Shown piece after piece: positions 51,504-59,513 of a stretch of DNA of 64,000 nt (position 1 is its first letter; each line of letters starts with the position of its first letter). Source of the stretch: Bacteroides sp. (GTDB lineage: Bacteria; Bacteroidota; Bacteroidia; Bacteroidales; Bacteroidaceae); the NCBI GenBank assembly GCA_017471925.1, contig JAFURM010000026.1, positions 34,377 to 98,376 of the forward strand, read 5' to 3'. The translations under genes were made by a program, and so were the position numbers. Under the pieces are notes generated by a model, which saw nothing but the letters and a program-made list of their open reading frames with translations, searched no databases and had not been told where the DNA came from.

Positions 51504-51525
51504 TGAAGAGAATAAACTATTTTTG
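51494..51525 (+). promoter_or_regulatory. DUF4294 promoter, leaderless arrangement
   Basis: TTG (51494-51496), 21 bp, TATTTTTG (51518-51525). Transcription would begin within a few bases of ATG 51532. Confidence 0.65.
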
Positions 51526-51531
51526 CAACGC

Positions 51532-52164
51532 ATGAACAGGCTGATTCACATAGCGACAACGATACTGGCCCTGTGCACAGCCTTGGCCGCAACGGCACAG
51601 GAAAAAGCGGAGAGACAGCAGGCCGTCCGGGTGAAGCAAGGCACAGAGACGCTCCACCTCACCCCCATGTGCATCTATCAGGGCGACACCATACCCTCCG
51701 TTCAACTGCCCACGGTCTACGTCTTCAAACCATTGAGGTTCAAGAACAAACGACAGCAGAGAAGGTACACCAAACTGGTGCGCGACGTGAAGAAGACCCT
51801 GCCCATCGCCAAGGAGATAAGGGGCATCATCATACAGACGTATAAAGAACTGCAACGCATCCCCACCGAAAAGGGACGGAAACAATACCTGAAGGAGACG
51901 GAGAAACGGCTGAAGGAGGAATATACCCCGCGCATGAAGAAGCTCACCTTTTCGCAAGGCAAGCTGTTGATAAAGCTGGTGGACCGGGAGACCGACTCCA
52001 CCGGTTATGAACTTGTGAAGGCTTTCATGGGTTCCTTCAAGGCCGGCTTCTATCAGACTTTTGCCGCCCTCTTCGGAGCCAGCCTGAAGAAAGAGTATGA
52101 TGCCGAAGGCGACGACATCCTGACGGAACGGGTCATTCTGCTGGTGGAAAGTGGAGCAATTTAG
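51532..52164 (+). CDS. DUF4294 domain protein
   Basis: The 210-residue product begins with a signal peptide MNRLIHIATTILALCTALAATAQ. The mature part contains GDTIPSVQLPTVYVFKPLRFKNKRQQRRYTKLVRDVKKTLPIAK and a lysine-rich helical middle, matching DUF4294, a periplasmic family of unknown function restricted to Bacteroidetes. ATG 51532 is preferred; the frame is open upstream but a promoter lies there. It overlaps the converging TrmH-like gene by 32 bp. Confidence 0.85.
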   Translation: MNRLIHIATTILALCTALAATAQEKAERQQAVRVKQGTETLHLTPMCIYQGDTIPSVQLPTVYVFKPLRFKNKRQQRRYTKLVRDVKKTLPIAKEIRGIIIQTYKELQRIPTEKGRKQYLKETEKRLKEEYTPRMKKLTFSQGKLLIKLVDRETDSTGYELVKAFMGSFKAGFYQTFAALFGASLKKEYDAEGDDILTERVILLVESGAI

Positions 52165-52681
52165 CCAGTTCCCAGATGACGATGCCTGCCGTGACCGATA
52201 CGTTCAGGGAGTGTTTCGTGCCATACTGCCGGATTTCCAAGCAGCCGTCGCTATGGTCTATCACCTCCTGCTGCACCCCCTTCACTTCATTGCCCAGCAC
52301 CACGGCATACCTGCCCTCGGGATTCAGCCTCAGTTCGTCCAGCATGGTGCTGCCCTCGGCCTGCTCCACCGAGTAGACCGTATAGCCCTCCCGCCTCAGG
52401 TTATCCACAGCTTCCACAGCGTTATCCACATGTTTCCACTCCACCGTCAGTTCGGCACCGAGAGCCGTCTTGTGCATCTCGGGGTGGGGTGGGGTGGCCG
52501 TTATCCCGCAAAGATAGATACACTCCACACGGAAGGCATCCGACGTGCGGAACACGGAACCTATGTTGTGCAGGCTACGCACATTGTCAAGTACCACGAC
52601 CAGAGGCAATTTCCTGGCCTCCTTGAACTCTTCCACACTGATGCGGTTCAGCTCGGTTATTTTCAGTTTTCTGTTGGACAT
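52133..52681 (-). CDS. TrmH-family RNA 2'-O-methyltransferase (SpoU)
   Basis: The 182-residue protein has the three SPOUT motifs: LDNVRSLHNIGSVFRTSDAF (motif 1, about 32-51), YAVVLGNEVKGVQQEVID (motif 2, about 125-142) and IRQYGTKHSLNVSVTAGIVIWEL (motif 3, about 150-172) with the SAM-binding knot. It would methylate ribose 2'-OH in tRNA or rRNA; the target is not known. Two DnaA-box sequences lie inside it (52401-52430). Confidence 0.93.
   Translation of the reverse strand: MSNRKLKITELNRISVEEFKEARKLPLVVVLDNVRSLHNIGSVFRTSDAFRVECIYLCGITATPPHPEMHKTALGAELTVEWKHVDNAVEAVDNLRREGYTVYSVEQAEGSTMLDELRLNPEGRYAVVLGNEVKGVQQEVIDHSDGCLEIRQYGTKHSLNVSVTAGIVIWELAKLLHFPPAE
52401..52430. other. Two perfect DnaA boxes in the TrmH-like gene
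   Basis: TTATCCACA at 52401-52409 and 52422-52430, same orientation, 21 bp apart. Confidence 0.6.
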
Positions 52682-53192
52682 GGGGAAATCTATGATTTAC
52701 GATGAATGTTTAATTGATGAATAATGATGCGGGCAAAGATAGAACTTTTCGTTCACATACTTGTTAATAAGCTGTGAAAAGCTGTCGAAACATGGAGGAT
52801 AGAATTTGAAAAATAAAGCTTGCACAATTCAAAACTCCTGTTATACGAATCCCTCTTTCAACTTTGCAAATAAGTTAGGGGAAAGTTTCTACACCTCTAT
52901 CCACACATTTTTCAGCCCGTTTTCCATGAAGTTTAGAAGTAAAGTTATTAACTTTGCGGTTAATTAACCGATTGTAGATAAAACAATGCACGATGAAGCA
53001 AACCTGCAGATAGCGTCTTTAGAATCAGGAGATAACCTTGGACGTGCTCTTGTGGACAAACAGGGGACAAGATTTTCTCTCAGACTGATAACTTAATGGG
53101 CAAGAAAAATCGCATTTACTTGTACACACTATCAACAGGCTATTATCATCATCATGGATTTTTTTAGATTAAAAGAGAAATAAAATATAAAT
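52682..53192. other. Candidate replication origin region (AT-rich gap)
   Basis: This 511-bp gap has no supported gene and is AT-rich. It contains near matches to the DnaA box: CTATCCACA (52897-52905), TGTGGACAA (53051-53059) and TTGTACACA (53120-53128). AT-rich stretches such as TTAATTAACC near 52961 could serve as a melting region. Perfect boxes lie just to the left (51482-52430). A TAnnTTTG-like element for nadA is not clear. Confidence 0.45.
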
Positions 53193-54134
53193 ATGATGAA
53201 GAATCTGATAGAGGCTATCGAACAGCTGAAGAAAGAGAAGAATGCCGTCATTCTGGGGCACTATTACCAGAAGGGTGAAATACAGGAAATAGCCGACTAC
53301 GTGGGCGACAGTCTGGCGCTGGCCCAGTGGGCGGCCAAGACGGAGGCCGACATCATCGTGATGTGTGGCGTGCACTTCATGGGCGAAACGGCCAAGGTGC
53401 TCTGTCCGCAGAAGAAGGTGCTCGTGCCCGACATGGCGGCCGGCTGCTCCCTGGCCGACAGCTGTCCTGCCGACAAGTTTGCACAGTTTGTCAAAGAGCA
53501 TCCCGACCACACGGTCATCTCCTACGTGAACACCACGGCTGCCGTGAAGGCCCTCACCGATGTGGTGGTGACCTCCACCAATGCCCGCCAAATCGTGGAG
53601 AGCTTCGACAAAGATACGAAAATCATCTTCGGTCCCGACCGCAACCTCGGGGGATATATCAACAGCGTCACCGGTCGCAACATGTTGTTATGGGACGGAG
53701 CGTGCCATGTACATGAGCAGTTCTCTGTGGAAAAGATTGTTGAAATGAAGCGGCAACATCCCGAAGCGCTCGTCCTGGCCCATCCCGAGTGCAAGAGTGC
53801 CGTGCTGAAGCTGGCCGACGTGGTGGGCTCCACCGCTGCCTTGCTGAAGTATGCCGTGGCCCATCCCCAGAACACCTACATCGTGGCCACAGAGAGCGGC
53901 ATCCTGCACGAGATGCAGAAGAAGTGTCCGCAAACCACCTTCCTTCCCGCACCTCCGGCCGACAGCACCTGTGCCTGCAACGAGTGCAGCTACATGCGCC
54001 TGAACACGCTGGAAAAACTTTACGACTGCCTGAAAAACGAGTCACCGGAAATCACGGTAGACCCCGAAGTGGCCGAAAAAGCCGTGCGCCCCATCCAGCG
54101 CATGCTGGAAATATCGGCCCGTCTGGGGCTGTAA
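53193..54134 (+). CDS. nadA: Quinolinate synthase A
   Basis: The 313-residue protein is a complete NadA with three repeated subdomains. Visible are AVILGHYYQKGEIQEIADYVGDSLALAQ, VMCGVHFMGETAKVLCP, LVPDMAAGCSLADSCP and the C-terminal CACNECSYMRLNTL; three conserved cysteines (one each in the first, middle and last part) hold a [4Fe-4S] cluster. It condenses iminoaspartate with dihydroxyacetone phosphate to give quinolinate for NAD. ATG 53193 (MMKN) or the following ATG may be used. Confidence 0.96.
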   Translation: MMKNLIEAIEQLKKEKNAVILGHYYQKGEIQEIADYVGDSLALAQWAAKTEADIIVMCGVHFMGETAKVLCPQKKVLVPDMAAGCSLADSCPADKFAQFVKEHPDHTVISYVNTTAAVKALTDVVVTSTNARQIVESFDKDTKIIFGPDRNLGGYINSVTGRNMLLWDGACHVHEQFSVEKIVEMKRQHPEALVLAHPECKSAVLKLADVVGSTAALLKYAVAHPQNTYIVATESGILHEMQKKCPQTTFLPAPPADSTCACNECSYMRLNTLEKLYDCLKNESPEITVDPEVAEKAVRPIQRMLEISARLGL

Positions 54135-54142
54135 AAGGCAGA

Positions 54143-54212
54143 TTTTACATGTAAAACGGCAAGTTTTTACACCCGTTTTACACTTTCATGACATGGTCGC
54201 ATGCTACTTTTG
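54143..54212 (+). promoter_or_regulatory. Promoter region of barrel protein 2 with TTTTACAC repeats
   Basis: A 14-bp palindrome TTTTACATGTAAAA (54143-54156) is followed by TTTTACAC at 54165-54172 and 54176-54183 (11 bp apart) and a -7 element TACTTTTG (54205-54212). The inverted repeat GTAAAACGG / CCGTTTTAC (54151-54181) may double as the nadA terminator. Confidence 0.5.
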
Positions 54213-54289
54213 CCTTCGTCTTTAGGGACACCGGGAGATGCCCGGTTCTTTCAAAACAGAAACATTAACCCTTAAAACGAAAAAGTAAT

Positions 54290-56683
54290 ATGAGACCATG
54301 TTTTTTGATGACTGTTCTTTCGCTCCTGCTGATGTGGAGCTGTGTGTGTCCGGCAGCGGCGCAAGAGCCTGCAACATATAAGGTGTCGGGCACGGTGGGC
54401 ACCACCACCGAAAACGAGATGCTGACCGGAGCCAGCGTGAGGCTGGTGGACAGCCGTCAGCCCGACAAGGTGTTCGGCATGGCCACCGATGCCCGGGGTG
54501 CCTTTGCCATCGATGTGCCCGCAGGAGTGTACGGCCTGGAGATTTCCTACATAGGTTTTGCCACCTACACCGCCACGGTCAGCGTGGACAATGCCGTGAA
54601 CCTGCCGCTCATCATGCTGGACGAAGACAGCAAGATGGTGGGCGAAGTGGTCATCACGGCACGCACCGTCACCTACAATGCCAATGGCTACATTGCCGAG
54701 ATTTCCAAGAATCCGCGCTACCGCACCAAGAGCATGACGGACATCCTGAAGCTTACGCCGGGCACCTTCTCCACCTTCGACGGCATCAAGGCTTATGGAA
54801 AGTCGGTGAGCAAGGTCTACCTGAACGGCCGCGAACTGAAGCTCACCGGTCGCGAACTGCATGAATACCTGCAGAACATCGAGGGTCGCAACGTGAAGTC
54901 CATGGAGGTGGTCATTGCTTCGGGAGTGGACGAGGATGCCGCTTCGGCAGGCATGTCTGTCCTGAAGATTGTCACCATCAATCCCGAGACGGGAGGCATG
55001 TTGGGAGCCTATGCCACGTTCTCCGAGCGGAAATACAGTTCTCTCTATATGGTCGGCATCAACTTCCAGCAACGCTTCAGCGACAAATGGGGTATATACA
55101 GCAACATTTCCACGACCTACAACAACACCGTGGATGGCACCTTCTCCGAAACCCATTTCCTGGAGACGGACAACAGGATGACCAATGACTTACTAAACGA
55201 CAGGACGTCCAAGCCGTTCAACGTCAGGTTCGGCGTGAGCTACGACCTGAACAAGGACAACCTCTTCTCGGTGGAGGGACACTATGGCGATCTGGGCAGT
55301 GAGAGCAAGATCACCAACCTGCAGCAGCAGTGGGAGGGCACTTCGTTCAGCCGACTCTCCGACGGCACCTCATTCCTGAACCATGGATTCAACATCAACG
55401 AACTCTCCTTGTTATATACCCGCAAGTTCGGCACGAAGGCCCAGCTGGACTTCAAGGCCAACCGCTACGAGCTTCGTTCCGATGACAACGACAACCAGCT
55501 GTACGACTACGCCTCCGGCAAGCAGCTGCGCTACGTCGACCTTAATTCGGAAGATGCCGTCTCCTATACGTTGCAGACCGACTTCGTGAAGCGTTTTTCC
55601 GCCCTTCAAGGACGCCTCTCGGCCGGTGCCAAGGCGGTGTGGATGGATGGTGACTATGATTCCGACTATGCCTTCTATCTGAACAACGTGAAGGACGACG
55701 TGAGCAGCTACGTGGATGACTATCACTACAACGAAAAACTCTTTGCCCTCTACGGCAAGTATGACTTCACGCTGAAGAAGTTCAACATCACCCTGGGCCT
55801 GCGCATGGAGCACTCCGTGCTTTCGCCCCGCTCGGCCATCAATCCCGAGCTCAACGTGAAGAGCGACTACACCGAATTCTTTCCCGAAGTGGGCATCACC
55901 TATGTTCTGAACAAGGAGAAGGGCCACAACATGAGCTTCAACTACAACCGTGGCGTCAAACGTCCGACGGTTTTCACGCTCAATCCCTTGGTGTGCCGCG
56001 TCAACGAGTTTACCTATCGTGCGGGAAATCCCCACCTGAAGCCTTTCTATACCAATAACTACTCCTTCGTGACCCACTGGTTCCACAAGTATATCCTGCG
56101 CATCAGTCACAGACGTAGCAAGGACACACATGTGAGCGACAGCGAGAGCCGCGACGGCATCATCTACAACACGTGGTACAACGGCGCCAAGTCTTATGAG
56201 TGGTCGGCCTATGCCGAAGCCCGGTTCTCCATGGGAAAAGTGGGCGACCTGGTGCTGAACGCTCGCTATAACTACAGCGAGGACAGCTATAAGACCTACA
56301 GCTACAAGGGTGGCTATTGGAGCGTTGGCGGCACGGCCATGCTGAACCTTCCGGGCAACATAGACTTCATGCTGAGCGGCAACTATACGCCTCCTTATGA
56401 AACTATGTTTTCCAAGAACACCTGGCCCGTCTTCATGAGTGCCATGGCCTCAAAGTCGTTCTTCAAGAACAGCCTTACGGTCACCCTGATGGCCGGCGAC
56501 TGGTTTGGCCACACCCTGGGTTCCGACATCGAGTATTTCTATGACACCTACTATCAGAAGAGCCGTGTCACCACCCGCAATTTCATGTATTCGCTCAGCC
56601 TGCGCTACAACATCCGCTGGGGACAGAAGTCTGCCGTTCGCCGCACCTCGGTGACAAGCGGTGGCGCTGAACGATTCAATTAA
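54290..56683 (+). CDS. Outer-membrane beta-barrel protein 2 (TonB-dependent receptor-like)
   Basis: The 797-residue protein starts with a signal peptide (MTVLSLLLMWSCVCPAAAQ), followed by a carboxypeptidase-regulatory-like domain (YKVSGTVGTTTENEMLTGASVRL), a plug-like domain (TARTVTYNANGYIAEISKNP, LKLTPGTFSTFDG, SKVYLNGRELKLTG) and a barrel ending YNIRWGQKSA. It is a clear paralogue of the protein at 35016; the blocks around the plug align nearly residue by residue. No SusD gene follows. It precedes TPR/HTH regulator 3 by 307 bp containing a dispersed repeat. Confidence 0.82.
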   Translation: MRPCFLMTVLSLLLMWSCVCPAAAQEPATYKVSGTVGTTTENEMLTGASVRLVDSRQPDKVFGMATDARGAFAIDVPAGVYGLEISYIGFATYTATVSVDNAVNLPLIMLDEDSKMVGEVVITARTVTYNANGYIAEISKNPRYRTKSMTDILKLTPGTFSTFDGIKAYGKSVSKVYLNGRELKLTGRELHEYLQNIEGRNVKSMEVVIASGVDEDAASAGMSVLKIVTINPETGGMLGAYATFSERKYSSLYMVGINFQQRFSDKWGIYSNISTTYNNTVDGTFSETHFLETDNRMTNDLLNDRTSKPFNVRFGVSYDLNKDNLFSVEGHYGDLGSESKITNLQQQWEGTSFSRLSDGTSFLNHGFNINELSLLYTRKFGTKAQLDFKANRYELRSDDNDNQLYDYASGKQLRYVDLNSEDAVSYTLQTDFVKRFSALQGRLSAGAKAVWMDGDYDSDYAFYLNNVKDDVSSYVDDYHYNEKLFALYGKYDFTLKKFNITLGLRMEHSVLSPRSAINPELNVKSDYTEFFPEVGITYVLNKEKGHNMSFNYNRGVKRPTVFTLNPLVCRVNEFTYRAGNPHLKPFYTNNYSFVTHWFHKYILRISHRRSKDTHVSDSESRDGIIYNTWYNGAKSYEWSAYAEARFSMGKVGDLVLNARYNYSEDSYKTYSYKGGYWSVGGTAMLNLPGNIDFMLSGNYTPPYETMFSKNTWPVFMSAMASKSFFKNSLTVTLMAGDWFGHTLGSDIEYFYDTYYQKSRVTTRNFMYSLSLRYNIRWGQKSAVRRTSVTSGGAERFN

Positions 56684-56695
56684 GTTTTAGGCTGT

Positions 56696-56891
56696 GATAG
56701 TTTTTAGGCACGGATGACACGGATTAAAACGCGGAATTTCTTTGTGTGAATCAGCCTTTCAGTACGGTTAACAAGCGTGGTAACTTATTTCTCCACCTTC
56801 AAGAGGAGCTGTCGGCTTGCCGACTGAGGGGTCTCTATACAGCATTGCAATTCCGCGTTTTAATCCGTGTCATCCGTGCCTAAAACCTATC
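56696..56891. repeat. Dispersed inverted-repeat element, copy C
   Basis: Terminal inverted repeats of 36 bp are perfect (left arm 56703-56738, starting TTTAGGCACGGATGACACGG) and extend to about 41 bp with one mismatch (GATAG / CTATC). The 100-bp interior has smaller stems (GTCGGCTTGCCGAC). It fills the gap between barrel protein 2 and regulator 3. Confidence 0.85.
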
Positions 56892-56927
56892 AACTATCAA
56901 CTGTAAAGGGAATATTTCGCCTTTTTA

Positions 56928-56959
56928 TTTGCTTCTGCGCTTGCTTTGCACTATCTTTG
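56928..56959 (+). promoter_or_regulatory. Promoter of TPR/HTH regulator 3
   Basis: TTTG (56928-56931), 20 bp, TATCTTTG (56952-56959). Closely similar in sequence to the promoter at 33356. Confidence 0.8.
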
Positions 56960-56990
56960 CCGCCATGCTCACCCCAAAAACAGTTTTGAA

Positions 56991-58895
56991 ATGCGGCGAC
57001 TTGTCTATGCCTTATTCTCTCTTTTCCTCCTTTGTGTTGCCTGCATGGAGCAGCGTCCTGCATCCGTGTCCCACAATCGGGACCTGATGCGCATAGACTC
57101 CATGCTGCAGCAGTTGGCCATGGAGGTGAAAGTACTCAGACACCCGCTTCGCTTCCATCCTTACAAGAAAGTCGGTTCCTTGAAAGAGACTCCCATCTCC
57201 TTTCGTGGCCAGGAGGTAATGCAAGGTTTCACTGTCTCAAACCATCCCTTGGACACCCTCTTGTTTGTCCTGAAAAACTATCCGCCGGAACACTTGAAGA
57301 ACGAGGCCGACAGCTTTTACCACTCTTTTCTGATGATGGAACTCTTCAGGATACGTGGCTACTATGTCAGAAGTCTCGGTATTGTAGGTGAAAATATATC
57401 ATTAGCGAAGTACGACACGCTGCTGCAACAGGTGGTGGATTATTACGACAGAGTGGGAGATGCCCCGAAGCAGGCAAAACTGCACACCTTCATGGGTGAA
57501 ATTTACAGACACTCGATTTATACATCATTCTATAAGAGTGCCAGGGAACTGCTGAAGGCAGAACCGATTGCCCGACAGCTGGGCGACCACAAGCTGCTGA
57601 CCAACATCTACCTCCATTTGGGCAACATCTACTATTGGCGAAATTTCTATTCCAAGAGCGACTCCATCTATCGCCTGGCCTGTCAGTCGGCCGTGGCTTG
57701 CAAAGACAGTTTTTCCCTGGCCGAAGCCCTCTATTACCGGCTTGACATTAAGATTAATCACTTTCCTTATTTGAAGGATATTTCCTTGAAATCTCATTCC
57801 GTGCTCAATTACGACGACAACAGTGCGCTGATTGCCGAGTGTATGGGACCATTGGAAATAGCCCTGAAGTCGAATAACATGGAGTCAGCCGGAAATATTT
57901 ACGGGTTGATTGCTTACCTCTACTATATGGAGGAAGACTTAGAAGAAGCGCTCCGCTATGCCCGCCAGTCCTATTCGCTCACAGTGTTATCATCCGGAAG
58001 AATACTTTCTTTGATGGGCGATATTTTTGGAGAACTGGGCATGTATGACTCACTGAATGTCTATTATAAGATGAGGTATGGCGATGATTGGAGGCTGAAG
58101 GGCACCGGAGTGGGGCGCATGATTTCCTATTTTGACAGTGAAATGAGCGAACTCGGCTCCTTGGAGACCAAGCTGCAGATGGAGCGCGAGCGGGCCGAGC
58201 ATAAGCAGTTCGTGGAGCGTTACTTCTGGCTCTTCGTGCTGCTTGTGGTGGTTTTCGTGGGGCTTTCCGTGCTGATCTATCTGATGGTTCGCCGCAACTA
58301 CCGTCGCAAGTATCACCTTCAGCTGGCACAGCTCGACCGCCGCAGCCGCGAGGGCGAGGTGCTCTATGCCGCCCTGCGACAGGATTACCTGAATCAGGAG
58401 GCGGAAATCCATCGGCTGCAGGCCGAGGTGGAACGCCTCGGAGCTGAGGCTTCCGAAACTTCCGAAACGCCTGAGCCTGCCCTTGCCGCCATCTCTACCC
58501 GGCTGACCGAAGCCTCCAAGAAGCGGGCCATCCTGGCCAAAGAGGCGGTGGAACATTCGGCCGCCTACAACAAGATTCAGCTCATCATCACCGACTGCAA
58601 GTGGAACGGCATCTCCAAGCAACAGCTTGCCGACAACGAGTGGCAGGAACTGCAGACCATGCTCAACGCCTGCAGCAACGACACCCTCCTGAAGCTGCAG
58701 CAGCGCATCACCTTCACCGACCGCGAACTGCAGACCTGCTGCCTCCTGCTGATGGACCTCCCCGTGGCCCACATCGCCTACGTCATGCGCCACACCCGAC
58801 CCACCATCTACCGCATCGAGCGCGAAATCCTGGAGAAACTGCACATCCCCTACGAGAAAGGCAAACTGCGCAGCATGCTTTTGAACGGCATCTGA
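56991..58895 (+). CDS. Transmembrane TPR/HTH transcriptional regulator 3
   Basis: ATG 56991 gives 634 residues. It has a lipoprotein-type signal (LFSLFLLCVACMEQ), long TPR-like region (for example LTNIYLHLGNIYYWRNFYSKSD and IYGLIAYLYYMEEDLEEALRYA), a membrane helix (FWLFVLLVVVFVGLSVLIYLM), a coiled coil, and a C-terminal HTH (LTFTDRELQTCC-like, AHIAYVMRHTRPTIYRIEREIL). The longer TTG-starting frame overlaps the promoter -7 element. It shares architecture with the proteins at 33408 and 44270 and probably controls barrel protein 2, which lies just upstream in the same direction. Confidence 0.8.
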   Translation: MRRLVYALFSLFLLCVACMEQRPASVSHNRDLMRIDSMLQQLAMEVKVLRHPLRFHPYKKVGSLKETPISFRGQEVMQGFTVSNHPLDTLLFVLKNYPPEHLKNEADSFYHSFLMMELFRIRGYYVRSLGIVGENISLAKYDTLLQQVVDYYDRVGDAPKQAKLHTFMGEIYRHSIYTSFYKSARELLKAEPIARQLGDHKLLTNIYLHLGNIYYWRNFYSKSDSIYRLACQSAVACKDSFSLAEALYYRLDIKINHFPYLKDISLKSHSVLNYDDNSALIAECMGPLEIALKSNNMESAGNIYGLIAYLYYMEEDLEEALRYARQSYSLTVLSSGRILSLMGDIFGELGMYDSLNVYYKMRYGDDWRLKGTGVGRMISYFDSEMSELGSLETKLQMERERAEHKQFVERYFWLFVLLVVVFVGLSVLIYLMVRRNYRRKYHLQLAQLDRRSREGEVLYAALRQDYLNQEAEIHRLQAEVERLGAEASETSETPEPALAAISTRLTEASKKRAILAKEAVEHSAAYNKIQLIITDCKWNGISKQQLADNEWQELQTMLNACSNDTLLKLQQRITFTDRELQTCCLLLMDLPVAHIAYVMRHTRPTIYRIEREILEKLHIPYEKGKLRSMLLNGI

Positions 58896-58955
58896 TTGTT
58901 CGATTATTTTCAGAATAATGCCTTTATCTGTCCAATTCCTATTCAATTTCACCTC

Positions 58956-59017
58956 TGAATTTCGGGGAAATCGGGTATTTCATGAATTTGAATTTCGGGG
59001 AAATCGGGTATTTCATG
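58956..59017. repeat. 33-bp tandem duplication
   Basis: TGAATTTCGGGGAAATCGGG with the following ATTTCATG occurs at 58956 and again at 58989, exactly 33 bp apart. Confidence 0.85.
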
Positions 59018-59069
59018 GTTTTAGATTTGCGGGAGAAAAAAGTTTATTCTATTTTTGTGTCCGATAAAA

Positions 59070-59174
59070 TTGATTATATTCGATGAAGTACAGAAATGTC
59101 CTCTTGCCAGACAAGCTATAAAGTATCTCGTGCAGGATGGACGTTATGATTACATTGAAACAGGTTCTCTGTGA
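59070..59174 (+). pseudogene. Fragment of a DUF4143-type AAA ATPase
   Basis: One frame reads LIIFDEVQKCPLARQAIKYL then VQDGRYDYIETGSL before a TGA at 59172-59174. This is the Walker B segment and following helix of the large DUF4143-type ATPase family. No Walker A precedes it and no downstream part is intact, so it is a remnant. The region (58.9-59.5 kb) is AT-rich. Confidence 0.6.
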
Positions 59175-59513
59175 TATGAGTTATTTGCCGGTATATATGA
59201 CCCCAATCATCTCCTTTTGAACGATATTCCTATATAAATGATGAGATTTTAAGAAACTGCTTTGATTTTATTTATGCATTCTTTTAAGGAGTCTTTTCGC
59301 GGATGTTTTTCTTCTCTTCAGAGGAGCATAGCGGGCTATGTGACGAAGAAGGGGAGGAAAAGAGACCGAAAAGAAACTTCAAAGAAGCAGAAAAATAACT
59401 TTTTAAAGAAAATCAAAACAGTTTCTAAATGGTTTCTTCATTTTCTTTTCCTACATTTGCACCGTGCACGTAAACGATGCACCATTCAATAACCTTTTAA
59501 TGCGCTACGTTCA
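59175..59513. other. Intergenic region before kduI
   Basis: No gene is convincing. A 76-codon frame (59262-59492) is lysine- and arginine-rich and has no family match by eye. The kduI promoter element lies at the right end. Confidence 0.4.
59452..59459 (+). promoter_or_regulatory. Promoter -7 element for kduI-kduD
   Basis: TACATTTG, about 55 nt before ATG 59514; -33 element weak. Confidence 0.5.

Noticed and set aside
59262-59492. 76-codon Lys/Arg-rich frame before kduI
   Set aside because: No homology by eye, lies in a decayed AT-rich region and covers the kduI promoter element.
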